Assembly: GCA_022796015.1 (NCBI GenBank)
Contig: JAAWHU010000001.1
Location: forward strand, 1-64,000
Length of the DNA: 64,000 nt
Reading direction: 5' to 3'
DNA from: Hungatella sp.
GTDB taxonomy: Bacteria > Bacillota > Clostridia > Lachnospirales > Lachnospiraceae
Part shown: positions 9,812-18,078 of the stretch, piece after piece
Position numbering within the stretch: position 1 is the first letter of the stretch
Layout: the number at the start of each line of letters is the position of its first letter
Notes under the pieces: model-generated
Databases searched by the model: none
Told to the model about the DNA's origin: nothing
What the model saw: only the letters and a program-made list of their open reading frames with translations
Made by a program: the position numbers and the translations under genes

Positions 9812-10240
9812 TCACCATAGCCTCCCCGTAAGCATAGCCAGCCTGACAAAGGTAAAGGTGCTCTCCTTCGTAACCTGAACCTCTTCATCCAAAGACTCCA
9901 AAGGCTTTTCATCCAAAAAGACACGGTAAATCCCATCTTCAAAGCACTGAATGGCATTGCCCGCCGCCTTCTGAAAATCCGCCTCCTTCTCTCCATAGAT
10001 TACCCCGAAGGAGATTTTGCCCCTTTCCGCCTGATCCTCAATATTCTCCTTGGTCAGGCACTTTAAAATCTCCGGCTCCTGATGCCGTCTGTTATAATCC
10101 TCCACCCCGGCTCTGGTCAGCTCCGTCACCAGCTGCCGTACCGTGAAGGTATTCCCAGCCCCCAAAGGAAGATCATAAACCACCGGCTTCACGGTCTGTT
10201 TCCGCTTTCCCATGGACTTCATATTGACTTTTATCTCCAT
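9812..10240 (-). CDS. Conserved hypothetical protein, 142 aa
   Basis: Not recognised as a named family. The product begins MEIKVNMKSMGKRKQTVKPV and is soluble, with no signal peptide or membrane segment. A middle stretch FTVRQLVTELTRAGVEDYN looks helical, and the end (EVQVTKESTFTFVRLAMLTG) looks like beta strands. The sequence is Glu/Lys-rich without cysteine clusters or recognisable catalytic motifs. It lies 24 bp after the M29 aminopeptidase in the same direction and is followed by the remnant at 9570-9787. I infer that this gene, the remnant and the DUF5724-type gene once formed one cluster, later split by the RM cassette; comparison with related genomes would decide. Confidence 0.6.
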   Translation of the reverse strand: MEIKVNMKSMGKRKQTVKPVVYDLPLGAGNTFTVRQLVTELTRAGVEDYNRRHQEPEILKCLTKENIEDQAERGKISFGVIYGEKEADFQKAAGNAIQCFEDGIYRVFLDEKPLESLDEEVQVTKESTFTFVRLAMLTGRLW

Positions 10241-10264
10241 ATGGTTCCCCTATCCTTTTCTCCC

Positions 10265-12343
10265 TTATTCGCACCCCAAAAGCGCCTCATTGAGCATCTC
10301 GCTTCCCGGCACCGCAAACCTTCCATCCGCAATCACCGGCAGCTTCTCTCCCCGGGCCGTCACCCCGTAGATCTCCCCCAGCTCCCTGTAAGGAATGGTA
10401 ATATCCGTATGGCAGTTAAAATACGCCTTGGACAGATCTTCTTTTCTCAGAATGGAGACCTCATTGTCCTTTGCGATAATCTCCTTGCCATCGGGATTGT
10501 AGAGAGTGGTGTCCTCGGACCAGCTGTAGCAGGTATCCCCCACTGCAAAGTGAGGCCCCATCTTCTCCACAATGAGAATGGGCAGCTTGTCCACGATATG
10601 GTACCTGTGGGCCATGGCATAGGCGGCGGTGTTGGTTCCGATGGCAAATTCTCCCATGGGCAATGCCTCATGATTCTTTAGGATTATCTGCTTTATCAGG
10701 GCCTTTCCTGCCTCCGGGTCCTCAAAATTGTCACAGGCATAGGAGACTACCCTGCCATCCTTAAACTCCATTGTCAGGTTCTTAAATTGAAAATCACCGA
10801 TATACACGCTGCCCACCTGCAGAGTCCCCTCTGTCCCCGAAAGCACCGGCGAGGTGAAGACTTCCCCCAGAGGAATATTCACATCTGCCACGCAGTTCTC
10901 AAAATTCGTCTCCTTGTCCGGGTTCTTCAGATGATGAAGCTGTACCTTTAAGTTGGTCTTATTGTCACCCTTTCCCGTGATCACCACATGGTCTGCCTGA
11001 TCCAGCCGGTCGATGACTGCCTGCTGGATCTGCCTGTACACCTCATAATCTAAAGTGTTGATCTTTATGGTCTCATGGAAAATCTCTTCAAAGTCTTTCC
11101 CGATGGAGGGCTTGGGAAATGCAATAATGGTAAAGCTGGTTTCCTCTCCCGGAATATACTGGTTCACAAGCTGGGAGGAGTCATTGGCGTGGGCGATGGT
11201 CAGCTTTCCCTGCTTCTCGCTTAAACGCCATGCCTCCGGTTTATTCACCGGCTCAAATCCCTCTTCCCCGAAGGTCTCTATGAGCGCCGGGCCGGCATAG
11301 TCCGCCCCCTCTTTCTTTAAGGTCTCATAGGATGTCTTTAACACCGCAAGCTTTCGGTCCGTAAACGCCTTTTTCAGATACAGGGCATGGTCGTACCTGT
11401 GGTCGTAATCATACTGTCTGTTGGGAGATGTGCCGTGAAATCCCCTTTTTCTCACGGGGTTTTTGTTGACGGACCAGACGGCGGCCCGATACATCACAGG
11501 CTCCAGGCCCATGTTTCTGAAATCCTCCACTGCCCTTCTCACCATCCGCTCAAATCCCAGCTCAAAGAGCACTGCCACAGTCCGTTTCTTTGACAGATCC
11601 CGCCCCATGACCTCAAACCCTTTTTGATACCCAGCCGTGTAGGTATGAGCCATGCTGTCTATGGTGTCCTGAGGAAGGCTGTTTAAAAATTCTGCAGTCC
11701 GAAGCTCCTCCTCTGACACATACTCCCCATAGTAATACAGATACCGGAGATCCGTAAAGTCGCTGTCCATAACGATCTCTTTTCCGAATGAGAGGGAGGG
11801 GTCAAGGACTTCCCGGATGCGCCGTGCCACGGTCAGGTCCGTATAATCGCTGTTAAACCAGTAGATCACGTCCTTTACCTGGGAAATATCCGGTATCTCC
11901 CCCTCAAAAAGGTTGTAAATCTCGATAAACAGTTCATTTAACATGGTGATCTCTGTCAGACGGCTCTCCACGGCAAAGGGGATCTCCCCCCGAAGCTCTG
12001 CGGCCACATAGGCAAGAACCGGCCCCATACCGTCTCCCAGCATCCTTGCGGCGTAAGCCGGGTTGGTGTAGCTGGTCTCATAATGTCCCGGCAGAATATC
12101 CCCGTACAGACGTTCATTCCATCGTCTCAGCTCCTCAAGGCTTAGGCCCCTGTAACGTCCGGCCTCCGCCAGTCCGAAGAGTTCCCCCATCATCAGAAGA
12201 AACCCTGCCTCCTCCTTAAAATATGAGGCAAAGGGTTCCTTGATTGTCTCCTCCGCCTCCATGGAACGGATCCGCTCCATGGTAAGAGAGAACCTTTCCC
12301 TGACACTTTCATTATCCTCTGCCAACTGCACTTTATAGTCCAT
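10265..12343 (-). CDS. M29-family aminopeptidase (thermophilic aminopeptidase/AmpS type)
   Basis: Cytosolic metallo-exopeptidase that removes N-terminal residues from peptides. 692 aa, longer than the usual 400 aa of AmpS because of an N-terminal helical extension of about 290 residues. The C-terminal half carries the family signature blocks: NIPLGEVFTSPVLSGTEG (metal-ligand Glu), GEFAIGTNTAAYAMAHRYHI, and EKMGPHFAVGDTCYSWSED with His/Asp ligands. The metal-site residues appear complete. The gene begins 4 bp after the stop of the 200-aa membrane protein and is followed 24 bp later by the 142-aa unknown, so it is in an operon. Extended M29 proteins of this size are common in Lachnospiraceae. 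Preferred substrates are not predictable. Confidence 0.85.
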   Translation of the reverse strand: MDYKVQLAEDNESVRERFSLTMERIRSMEAEETIKEPFASYFKEEAGFLLMMGELFGLAEAGRYRGLSLEELRRWNERLYGDILPGHYETSYTNPAYAARMLGDGMGPVLAYVAAELRGEIPFAVESRLTEITMLNELFIEIYNLFEGEIPDISQVKDVIYWFNSDYTDLTVARRIREVLDPSLSFGKEIVMDSDFTDLRYLYYYGEYVSEEELRTAEFLNSLPQDTIDSMAHTYTAGYQKGFEVMGRDLSKKRTVAVLFELGFERMVRRAVEDFRNMGLEPVMYRAAVWSVNKNPVRKRGFHGTSPNRQYDYDHRYDHALYLKKAFTDRKLAVLKTSYETLKKEGADYAGPALIETFGEEGFEPVNKPEAWRLSEKQGKLTIAHANDSSQLVNQYIPGEETSFTIIAFPKPSIGKDFEEIFHETIKINTLDYEVYRQIQQAVIDRLDQADHVVITGKGDNKTNLKVQLHHLKNPDKETNFENCVADVNIPLGEVFTSPVLSGTEGTLQVGSVYIGDFQFKNLTMEFKDGRVVSYACDNFEDPEAGKALIKQIILKNHEALPMGEFAIGTNTAAYAMAHRYHIVDKLPILIVEKMGPHFAVGDTCYSWSEDTTLYNPDGKEIIAKDNEVSILRKEDLSKAYFNCHTDITIPYRELGEIYGVTARGEKLPVIADGRFAVPGSEMLNEALLGCE

Positions 12344-12347
12344 GACT

Positions 12348-12950
12348 TCAACCTCCGAGTCCTATTGTTATCACTGCCGTCCATCCGGCAAGGAGCAAAA
12401 CACTGAGGGCAATGCCCAATTTTGCCAGAATATAATTCTTGTCATCCTCCAGAAATGAGATGCCTCCGTACCACAGGGCAAGAACTGACAGAAAGATACT
12501 GCAGAACCCCAGGGCTCCGCTTACAAGGGCCGCCTGCCCCTGGGTGACAACTCCCTGGTAGATTCCTGCCCCTCCAAGGGACAAGGCCGCCAAGGCCAGA
12601 AGAATGGACATACGGCTTCGGATGGCAAAGGGCTTTCTCACATAGGACACACGGCTTGCCGCCGCCTCCTTCATGGCTCTGCGCCTCCGTTCTTCCTTCG
12701 CCTGCCGGGCCGCCATAATCTCTTTTTTTCTTGCCTCCAGCTCCTTCTCCCGGTCTCTGTCCGGCTCCAGATATTTTTGGAGAATCCCGGACTCCTGGCC
12801 TCTGTAGCCGCTGCTTGCGGGCCGGCTTCCGCCGGGAGCCTCCTCATACGTCTTTCCCGAGGATCTCCTTCTTCTGTCTTGGACACTGTTTTTCCTTCTC
12901 TGGCTTTTCTTACTCCCCCAAATATGCCGTTTCACTTTCTTTCCTGGCAC
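12348..12950 (-). CDS. Basic-tailed membrane protein, DUF6142-like
   Basis: About 200 aa. The first 120 residues are highly charged and Arg/Lys-rich with a coiled-coil-like run (REKELEARKKEIMAARQAKEERRRR). They are followed by three hydrophobic segments (about 110-128, 137-158 and 172-195: ILLALAALSLGGAGIYQGVV; AALVSGALGFCSIFLSVLAL; LGIALSVLLLAGWTAVITIG). The membrane part recalls DUF6142 proteins of Clostridia, but the long cytoplasmic head is unusual. The frame overlaps the VanZ-like gene by 41 bp. The GTG at 12950 opens the frame; a GTG at 12935 preceded by AGGAAAG is another possible start. Role unknown. Confidence 0.6.
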   Translation of the reverse strand: MPGKKVKRHIWGSKKSQRRKNSVQDRRRRSSGKTYEEAPGGSRPASSGYRGQESGILQKYLEPDRDREKELEARKKEIMAARQAKEERRRRAMKEAAASRVSYVRKPFAIRSRMSILLALAALSLGGAGIYQGVVTQGQAALVSGALGFCSIFLSVLALWYGGISFLEDDKNYILAKLGIALSVLLLAGWTAVITIGLGG

Positions 12951-13410
12951 GCAGTTTCCTCCTTATACGGACTTTCTGCACAATTTTGTAACAGCAAAAT
13001 CCAAGAATTCCTCCGATTGTATTTAATAATAAATCATCCACATCAAAGCTTCCCACCTTAAAGACAAGCTGGGTAATCTCAATGCAGAGACTTAAGAAAA
13101 ATCCAAGTAACAGTGCATTATACCATTTTCTCCCCCGTCTGCTGACAATGGGAAGAAAAAAACCGAAAGGCATAAAGCCTACCACATTGCCTCCCAGATT
13201 CAGAGTCACCGCCTTCCATCCCAGCTGATGGCGGTAGACATAAAAACGTCTGATTTCCTTAAACAGTTCCAGATTGTAGGCGTATCCCGCCTGAGTATTG
13301 CCGGTCCTTCCCATGGCCTCGGCAAAAAACATAAAATATGTTAAGGCTATAAGGTACATAACAAACAGCACCCAGCCAAATTTTTGATTTCTTGTGGTGT
13401 TTTTAATCAT
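12910..13410 (-). CDS. VanZ-like family membrane protein
   Basis: 166 aa with four predicted membrane segments (near 10-30, 70-90, 100-118 and 122-140). Carries the VanZ-type pattern NLGGNVVGFMPFGFFLPI, then LLLGFFLSLCIEITQLVFKVGSFDVDDLLLNTIGG. VanZ-like proteins are widespread in Firmicutes; the founding member gives low-level teicoplanin resistance, but the activity is not known and most homologues have no link to resistance. First gene of the 13.4-9.8 kb minus-strand set. Start ATG at 13410 has GGGAG upstream. Confidence 0.88.
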   Translation of the reverse strand: MIKNTTRNQKFGWVLFVMYLIALTYFMFFAEAMGRTGNTQAGYAYNLELFKEIRRFYVYRHQLGWKAVTLNLGGNVVGFMPFGFFLPIVSRRGRKWYNALLLGFFLSLCIEITQLVFKVGSFDVDDLLLNTIGGILGFCCYKIVQKVRIRRKLRARKESETAYLGE

Positions 13411-13479
13411 TCAGATACAGCTCCCATTACTCAAACATGGTCTTTGACCCCCGGCGTCATCCTCTAAAGGGCTGCGCCA

Positions 13480-13521
13480 TAAAGGCAGTATCCCTCCATA
13501 ATATCAGGATCGGATACTGCC
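13480..13521 (-). terminator. Terminator after the pyr operon tail peptide
   Basis: Ten-base perfect inverted repeat (GGCAGTATCC at 13484-13493 with GGATACTGCC at 13512-13521). On the minus strand the hairpin is followed by TTTATGG. It lies directly after the stop of the 49-aa gene and probably ends the pyrFKDE transcript; the T-run is short. Confidence 0.7.
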
Positions 13522-13527
13522 TCTCTT

Positions 13528-13677
13528 CTAAAATGTAATTTCTGATTTTCTCTTCAGCAAAATGGCGCCGGTGACAATGGACACGATTCCGGCAATGAGA
13601 CCTACGCTAATCAGCACAATGCCTACAGCAATGTTGGCTGCTCCCGTATTTCTCATGGTCTTATAGATTCTTTCCAT
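13528..13677 (-). CDS. 49-aa single-gene membrane peptide at the end of the pyr operon
   Basis: Small gene of 49 codons that starts MERIYKTMRNTGAANIAVGI and ends KRKSEITF, stop TAG. One long hydrophobic stretch (about residues 14-40) forms one or two short membrane helices, flanked by basic residues. It begins 20 bp after pyrE and is followed by a terminator, so it is co-transcribed with pyrimidine genes. Ribosome binding site AAAGGAGC lies just upstream. I recall near-identical small proteins in other Lachnospiraceae, but no function is known. Confidence 0.8.
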   Translation of the reverse strand: MERIYKTMRNTGAANIAVGIVLISVGLIAGIVSIVTGAILLKRKSEITF

Positions 13678-13697
13678 AGTTTATGCTCCTTTGCTTT

Positions 13698-14372
13698 TTA
13701 CTTTGCCCCGTACTGCTCATAGTAGGCGTCAATGGCTACCTTGATCTTGTCGTCAATGACAATCTGACCCAGGCATTCTTTGTTGTAAAGGTGTTCTACC
13801 ACATCCTTCATGGACACAATGGCGTTGGCCTTAAAGCCGTAAAGCTCCTGAATCTCCTCTAAGGCGCTCTTATCCCCTTTCCCCCGCTCCATGCGGTTTA
13901 AGGACACCATAAGCCCTACAATCTCCACATTTCCCTGGGCCTTGAGAATGGGGAACGTCTCCTCAATGGACTTGCCGGAGGTAGTCACGTCTTCAATGAT
14001 CACTACCCGGTCTCCATCCTGGATGGGGCTTCCCAAAAGGATGCCGGCGTCTCCGTGATCCTTGGCCTCCTTGCGGTTGGAACAGTACTTAATATCCTTC
14101 CCATAAAGCTCGCTGAAGGCGATGGTGGCGGCAACACTCAAGGGAATCCCTTTGTAGGCCGGCCCGAACAGAACGTCAAAGTCCGTTCCATAGTGATCGT
14201 GAATGGCCTTGGCATAGTACTGGCCCAGCCTGCGAAGCTGGCTTCCTGTCACATATGCACCTGCATTCATAAAGAAGGGGGACTTTCTGCCGCTTTTCAG
14301 CGTAAACTCCCCAAATTTTAAAACCTGGCTTTCCACCATAAACTCAATAAATTCTTTCTTATAGCCTTCCAT
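13698..14372 (-). CDS. pyrE: Orotate phosphoribosyltransferase
   Basis: Converts orotate and PRPP to orotidine 5'-phosphate, the fifth step of pyrimidine synthesis. About 224 aa. The type I PRTase signature VVIIEDVTTSGKSIEE binds the PRPP ribose phosphate, and KSGRKSPFFMNAG is the N-terminal orotate-side motif. The catalytic flexible loop contains SNRKEAKDHGD. ATG at 14372 is preferred over an upstream GTG at 14381 because the GTG lies only 2 bp from AGGAGG. Last large gene of pyrF-pyrK-pyrD-pyrE, 42 bp after pyrD. Confidence 0.96.
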   Translation of the reverse strand: MEGYKKEFIEFMVESQVLKFGEFTLKSGRKSPFFMNAGAYVTGSQLRRLGQYYAKAIHDHYGTDFDVLFGPAYKGIPLSVAATIAFSELYGKDIKYCSNRKEAKDHGDAGILLGSPIQDGDRVVIIEDVTTSGKSIEETFPILKAQGNVEIVGLMVSLNRMERGKGDKSALEEIQELYGFKANAIVSMKDVVEHLYNKECLGQIVIDDKIKVAIDAYYEQYGAK

Positions 14373-14414
14373 GCTTCTCACAGCCTCCTGTCTTCTGGTT
14401 TCCTCTTATGTTCC

Positions 14415-15317
14415 TCACGTTACTGCCCCCACCAGTTCCCTGATATCCTGAACCTTATAGGCCTTCATGTACTCTTCGATTCCCTTTATGATCTCCACAG
14501 TGGCATAGGGGTTGTGAAAATTGGCGGTTCCCACAGACACTGCCGAGGCTCCGGCCAGAATAAACTCTATGGCATCCTCCGCCGTCATAATCCCTCCCAT
14601 ACCTATTACCGGAAGTGTTACCGCTTTGGCCGCCTGATATACCATCCGCACTGCCACAGGTTTGATAGCAGGCCCTGAGAGGCCCCCGGTCTTATTGGCC
14701 ACTGCAAATGCCCGCCTGTGAATGTCAATCTTCATCCCTGTCAAGGTGTTGATCAGGGAGATGGCATCGGCGCCTCCCGCCTGGGCCGCTTTGGCCATGA
14801 CCGTAATGTCCGTCACATTGGGGCTTAATTTCATGATCACCGGCTGCCTGGCATGGCGCTTTACCTCCTTGGTAATGGCCTCCACTGCCTTGGGATCCTG
14901 GCCAAAGGCGATCCCTCCCTCTTTTACATTGGGACAGGAAATATTGATCTCCAGCAGATCCACAGGCTCGTCCCCTAAGCGTTCCACCACCTCCACGTAA
15001 TCCTCCGTGGTCTTGCCGCACACATTGACAATGATTCTGGTGTCATAGGTTTTGAGCCAGGGGATATCCCTCTTTACAAACACGTCAATCCCCGGGTTCT
15101 GAAGGCCGATGGCATTGATCATGCCGCCGTAGGTCTCTGCGATCCTGGGAGTCGGGTTCCCCGGCCATGGCACATTGGACACGCCCTTGGTCACCACTGC
15201 GCCCAGAAGATTCAGATCCACAAATTCCCCGTATTCCTGGCCGGAACCGAAGGTGCCCGATGCTGTCATCACAGGGTTCTTAAGCTCCACTCCTCCGATG
15301 GTTACTTTTGTATTCAT
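14415..15317 (-). CDS. pyrD: Dihydroorotate dehydrogenase B (NAD+), catalytic subunit
   Basis: FMN enzyme that oxidises dihydroorotate to orotate; the class 1B form passes electrons through PyrK to NAD+. 300 aa. Seen: the N-terminal strand NPVMTASGTFGSGQEYGEF, NISCPNVKEGG with the active-site Cys region, KLSPNVTDI with an FMN-binding Lys, the INTLTGMKID loop and GMGGIMTAEDAIEF for phosphate binding. The start codon directly follows the pyrK stop (TAG-ATG), with GGAGGTGGAG of the pyrK end acting as ribosome binding site, so translation is coupled to its partner subunit. Confidence 0.96.
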   Translation of the reverse strand: MNTKVTIGGVELKNPVMTASGTFGSGQEYGEFVDLNLLGAVVTKGVSNVPWPGNPTPRIAETYGGMINAIGLQNPGIDVFVKRDIPWLKTYDTRIIVNVCGKTTEDYVEVVERLGDEPVDLLEINISCPNVKEGGIAFGQDPKAVEAITKEVKRHARQPVIMKLSPNVTDITVMAKAAQAGGADAISLINTLTGMKIDIHRRAFAVANKTGGLSGPAIKPVAVRMVYQAAKAVTLPVIGMGGIMTAEDAIEFILAGASAVSVGTANFHNPYATVEIIKGIEEYMKAYKVQDIRELVGAVT

Positions 15318-16088
15318 CTACAGCTCCACCTCCTCTGCCAGAAATACCGGCCCGTCCTTGCAGATTCTGCGGTTGTGGACATTAGAATGATGGTCGATGT
15401 CCTTTGTCTGGCAGACGCAGGCCAGACAGGCCCCGATCCCGCAGGCCATCCTCTCCTCCAGGGAAAGATAGCACTCCATCCCTCTCTCCTTGCTGTAAGC
15501 CTTCAAAGCCCGGAGCATGGGAGTGGGGCCGCAGGCCATGATTAGGTCTGCCTTTAGGCCATGCTCCCTCACGGCGTCAAGGACATTGCCCTTCACGCCG
15601 GCGCTTCCATCCTCCGTGGCAATGTATACATCCCCGTAAGGTTCAAATTCTTCCTTTAAAAACAGGTGATCCCGATATCCAAGTATAATCTTCTTTTTGC
15701 AGGCAAGGCTCTTTGCCAGCTCCAGCATAGGCGGAATTCCGATTCCCCCTCCCACGATAAACACGGTTTTATCCTGGGAAGCCTGGGGAAAGCCGTTGCC
15801 TAAAGGCCCAAGAATCTCTATGGAATCTCCCGGCCCATAGGCGGAAAATTCCTTTGTCCCTTCTCCTGCCGTTCTGTAGACAATCCGCAGCTCCCCAGCG
15901 CCGGCATTGATCTCACAGATACTTATGGGCCTGGGAAGCAGCCTGGAGCCATCCTTTGAATAAACGGAAATAAACTGGCCCGGCCCGGCCTCGCCGGCCA
16001 TGTCCCCTGCCTGTATCCACATGCTGTAAATACCGGCCCCAAGACATTCCTGGCTCTTTACCCTGCACGTCTTCTTTTCTTTTGCCAT
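15318..16088 (-). CDS. pyrK: Dihydroorotate dehydrogenase B, electron-transfer subunit
   Basis: FAD and [2Fe-2S] subunit that links PyrDB to NAD+. About 256 aa with a ferredoxin-reductase-like fold: RPISICEINAG for FAD, then a nucleotide-binding segment IVGGGIGIPPMLELAKSL. The C-terminal cysteine cluster ERMACGIGACLACVCQ plus a later Cys (RRICKDGPVF) holds the iron-sulfur cluster; all four cysteines are present. ATG at 16088 is chosen because GGAGGGAACC lies just ahead of it; an ATG 12 bp further up is possible. 71 bp separate it from pyrF. Confidence 0.95.
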   Translation of the reverse strand: MAKEKKTCRVKSQECLGAGIYSMWIQAGDMAGEAGPGQFISVYSKDGSRLLPRPISICEINAGAGELRIVYRTAGEGTKEFSAYGPGDSIEILGPLGNGFPQASQDKTVFIVGGGIGIPPMLELAKSLACKKKIILGYRDHLFLKEEFEPYGDVYIATEDGSAGVKGNVLDAVREHGLKADLIMACGPTPMLRALKAYSKERGMECYLSLEERMACGIGACLACVCQTKDIDHHSNVHNRRICKDGPVFLAEEVEL

Positions 16089-16159
16089 GGTTCCCTCCAT
16101 TCTCTGCCGAAAGCGCCAAACGGCACTCTTTTTTGTTGTCCCGCTGCAGACAGGTATCC

Positions 16160-17077
16160 TTACAGTACCCGGTTAATGTCGGCAACCATATCGATCACGG
16201 CCTGTCTGGAAGCCTCTCCGAAGTGATCTGCCCCGAACCGGCTGTATTTGTCCTGCTTATATGCAGCAATAATCCCTCTGGAGGAGTTGACGATGGCCCC
16301 CAGCCCGTCCTCGTTGAAGCAATATCTTAAATCCTCTGCGGTTCCTCCCTGAGCGCCGTATCCAGGCACCAGGAAATAGTTCCTGGGCATCAGCTTTCTT
16401 AAGATCTTGCTCATCTCCGGGTATGTGGCGCCTACCACCGCCCCCACATTGCTGTAATCTTTGTCCATGGACTGGTTTCCCCACTCTACCACCTTCTCGG
16501 CTACCAGCTCGTAGAGAGGCCTTCCGTCAATAAGCCGGTCCTGGAACTCCCCGCTGGAGGGATTGGAGGTCTTTACAAGGACAAAGATTCCCTTATCTTC
16601 TTTAGAGCATACATCCACAAAGGGTTTCACGCCATCTGTGCCCAGATAAGGGTTCACCGTAATAAATTCTGTGTCAAATCCGGCAAGCATGGTTCCTCCC
16701 ACCTTTACATGGCCCAGATGCCCTGCGGCATAAGCAGCAGAGGTGGAACCGATATCCCCTCTCTTCACGTCTCCGATCACCACCAGACCCTTCTCCCGGC
16801 AGTAGTCCACCGTTCTTTTATATACTATCAGTCCCTCGATTCCAAATTGTTCATACATAGCGATCTGAGGTTTTACGGCAGGAATCAGATCATAGGTATG
16901 ATCCACGATCTCCTTGTTAAACTGCCACACCGCCTCAGCGGCTCCTTTTAGGGTCTCGCCGTGCTGTGCCATGGCCTCCTTTACAATATGCTCCGGGATA
17001 TAACCCAGCATGGGGTCCAGTCCTACACAGATGGGGGCTTTGGTCTTCTGAATCTTCTCAATTAACTGACTGATCAT
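16160..17077 (-). CDS. pyrF: Orotidine 5'-phosphate decarboxylase (long, PyrF type 2)
   Basis: Decarboxylates OMP to UMP, the last step of the pathway. About 305 aa, the longer type 2 form. Residues show KAPICVGLDPML near the N-terminus, the catalytic block VIGDVKRGDIGSTSAAYA (D-x-K-x-x-D), and VPGYGAQGGTAEDL for phosphate binding. Two adjacent ATG codons at 17080 and 17077 follow AAGGAGG; 17077 gives the better spacing, while a further ATG at 17101 would place that site inside the gene. First gene of the pyr operon, driven by the promoter at 17123-17151. No PyrR-type attenuator is apparent in the short leader. Confidence 0.95.
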   Translation of the reverse strand: MISQLIEKIQKTKAPICVGLDPMLGYIPEHIVKEAMAQHGETLKGAAEAVWQFNKEIVDHTYDLIPAVKPQIAMYEQFGIEGLIVYKRTVDYCREKGLVVIGDVKRGDIGSTSAAYAAGHLGHVKVGGTMLAGFDTEFITVNPYLGTDGVKPFVDVCSKEDKGIFVLVKTSNPSSGEFQDRLIDGRPLYELVAEKVVEWGNQSMDKDYSNVGAVVGATYPEMSKILRKLMPRNYFLVPGYGAQGGTAEDLRYCFNEDGLGAIVNSSRGIIAAYKQDKYSRFGADHFGEASRQAVIDMVADINRVL

Positions 17078-17122
17078 CATGTCCTCCTTCGTCTCATGCA
17101 CAGTCCCTGTGCTTTCTCTAAG

Positions 17123-17151
17123 ATTCTATCATAAATATCAGGGTGTTTCAA
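17123..17151 (-). promoter_or_regulatory. Promoter of the pyrFKDE operon
   Basis: Sigma-A-like elements on the minus strand: -35 TTGAAA at 17146-17151, spacer of 17, -10 TAGAAT at 17123-17128, about 45 bp upstream of the pyrF start. Confidence 0.75.
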
Positions 17152-17174
17152 GGAGGATAGGACAGACTTTCACA

Positions 17175-17220
17175 TTAAAAATGGGCCGGAGCCGTGAATC
17201 TTTCACGACTCCATGCCCAT
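17175..17220 (-). terminator. Terminator of the wall-binding protein gene
   Basis: Imperfect stem (ATGGGC, GGAG and GTGAA pairing with TTCAC, CTCC and GCCCAT across 17181-17220), followed on the minus strand by TTTTAAT. It begins 7 bp after the stop of the gene at 17227. Confidence 0.8.
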
Positions 17221-17226
17221 AAAATC

Positions 17227-17886
17227 TTACTGCATAATCGGCCCGCCTGTCTCAATGTTGGAGGAAAAGGTTATGCTAAAGGTATTGGCTGCCTCATCCG
17301 TAACAAACTCCCAGTGGAATGCGGTGTAGTACTCTTCCCAGTCTGCGTAATTTACAATGGCATTGGATATTGCATAGGCTGCGACTCTGGGTACATATCC
17401 TCCCTCGCTGTCCTTAGGGATGTTGGTCAACGGACAGCTGTAGGTAAAGGTCTGGCTTGTTTTGCAGGAATTGATGATGGAATCAATATCAATGCCGTAA
17501 TTGCTGCATGCAGTGAAAAATACATTGGAGCGGTAATTGGAATCCAAAGGCACCTCGGCCAGATGCCATGCCCCGGATGCATCCACATAGCCTACTCCAT
17601 AATCACGGTTGGCCTCCATGGCGCCGGAGCGCATCAGAATATATTCCACACCGTTATACTCCCGCATCCCCACATCCAGATATCCGTCGGCATCAAAGCG
17701 GTACCACTTTCCATCGATGAGCTTCCAGTCATTTACCGGGAAGCTGCCATCTGCCTCCACATACTTCCACTGCCAGTATTCTCCTCCTGCTAACTGCTGC
17801 CACTCCCCGGCAAATGCAGGCATAGCGGATGCGGCTGACAACAGAGCAGCCAGGCCAAAGCAGGCCAGTCTTTTTCTCAATTTCAT
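17227..17886 (-). CDS. Secreted protein with choline-binding-like wall repeats
   Basis: 219 aa. A signal peptide (MKLRKRLACFGLAALLSAAS...AFA, cleavage near residue 26) is followed by two or three aromatic-Gly wall-binding-like repeats (YWQWKYVEADGSFPVNDWKLIDGKWYRFDADGYLDVG). The C-terminal part (about 90-219) shows no recognised domain and two cysteines in FFTACSNYGIDIDSIINSC that could form a disulphide. Expected to be exported and attached non-covalently to the cell wall. It is a single-gene unit with its own promoter and terminator. Repeats of this type are frequent in Lachnospiraceae surface proteins; no enzymatic activity is apparent. Confidence 0.8.
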   Translation of the reverse strand: MKLRKRLACFGLAALLSAASAMPAFAGEWQQLAGGEYWQWKYVEADGSFPVNDWKLIDGKWYRFDADGYLDVGMREYNGVEYILMRSGAMEANRDYGVGYVDASGAWHLAEVPLDSNYRSNVFFTACSNYGIDIDSIINSCKTSQTFTYSCPLTNIPKDSEGGYVPRVAAYAISNAIVNYADWEEYYTAFHWEFVTDEAANTFSITFSSNIETGGPIMQ

Positions 17887-17924
17887 ACTTAAATTCCTCC
17901 TTTTTTATATCGGTTTCGGGCATC

Positions 17925-17955
17925 AAAAACCCTGCCGGTAAGGACTGCCCGGCAG
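17925..17955 (-). terminator. Intrinsic-terminator-like hairpin in the leader of the 17227 gene
   Basis: Seven-base perfect stem (CTGCCGG at 17932-17938 with CCGGCAG at 17949-17955), followed on the minus strand by GGTTTTTG. It lies between the promoter at 18008-18036 and the gene start at 17886. It may end the lrgAB transcript, act as an attenuator, or both. Confidence 0.6.
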
Positions 17956-18007
17956 ATTCTTTTGTGTAGTTTGACATCCAAAATCCATATTTTTATAAGA
18001 TAATTAG

Positions 18008-18036
18008 AGGATAACACCGGCACAGACATAAGTCAA
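18008..18036 (-). promoter_or_regulatory. Promoter of the secreted wall-binding protein gene
   Basis: Minus-strand -35 TTGACT (18031-18036), 17-bp spacer, -10 TATCCT (18008-18013). The transcript would have a leader of about 115 nt containing the hairpin at 17925-17955. Confidence 0.6.
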
Positions 18037-18078
18037 GCAATCCAGGAAATTTTTTCCTCCATCCTGATTCCACGCGAA

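Noticed and set aside
9679..9996. Minus-strand frame of 105 codons overlapping the 142-aa gene and the remnant
   Set aside because: Arg-rich alternate frame of real coding sequence; the protein-like reading there is in the other frames.
17102..17122. PyrR-binding attenuator before the pyr operon
   Set aside because: The leader between promoter and pyrF is too short and shows no antiterminator/terminator pair.
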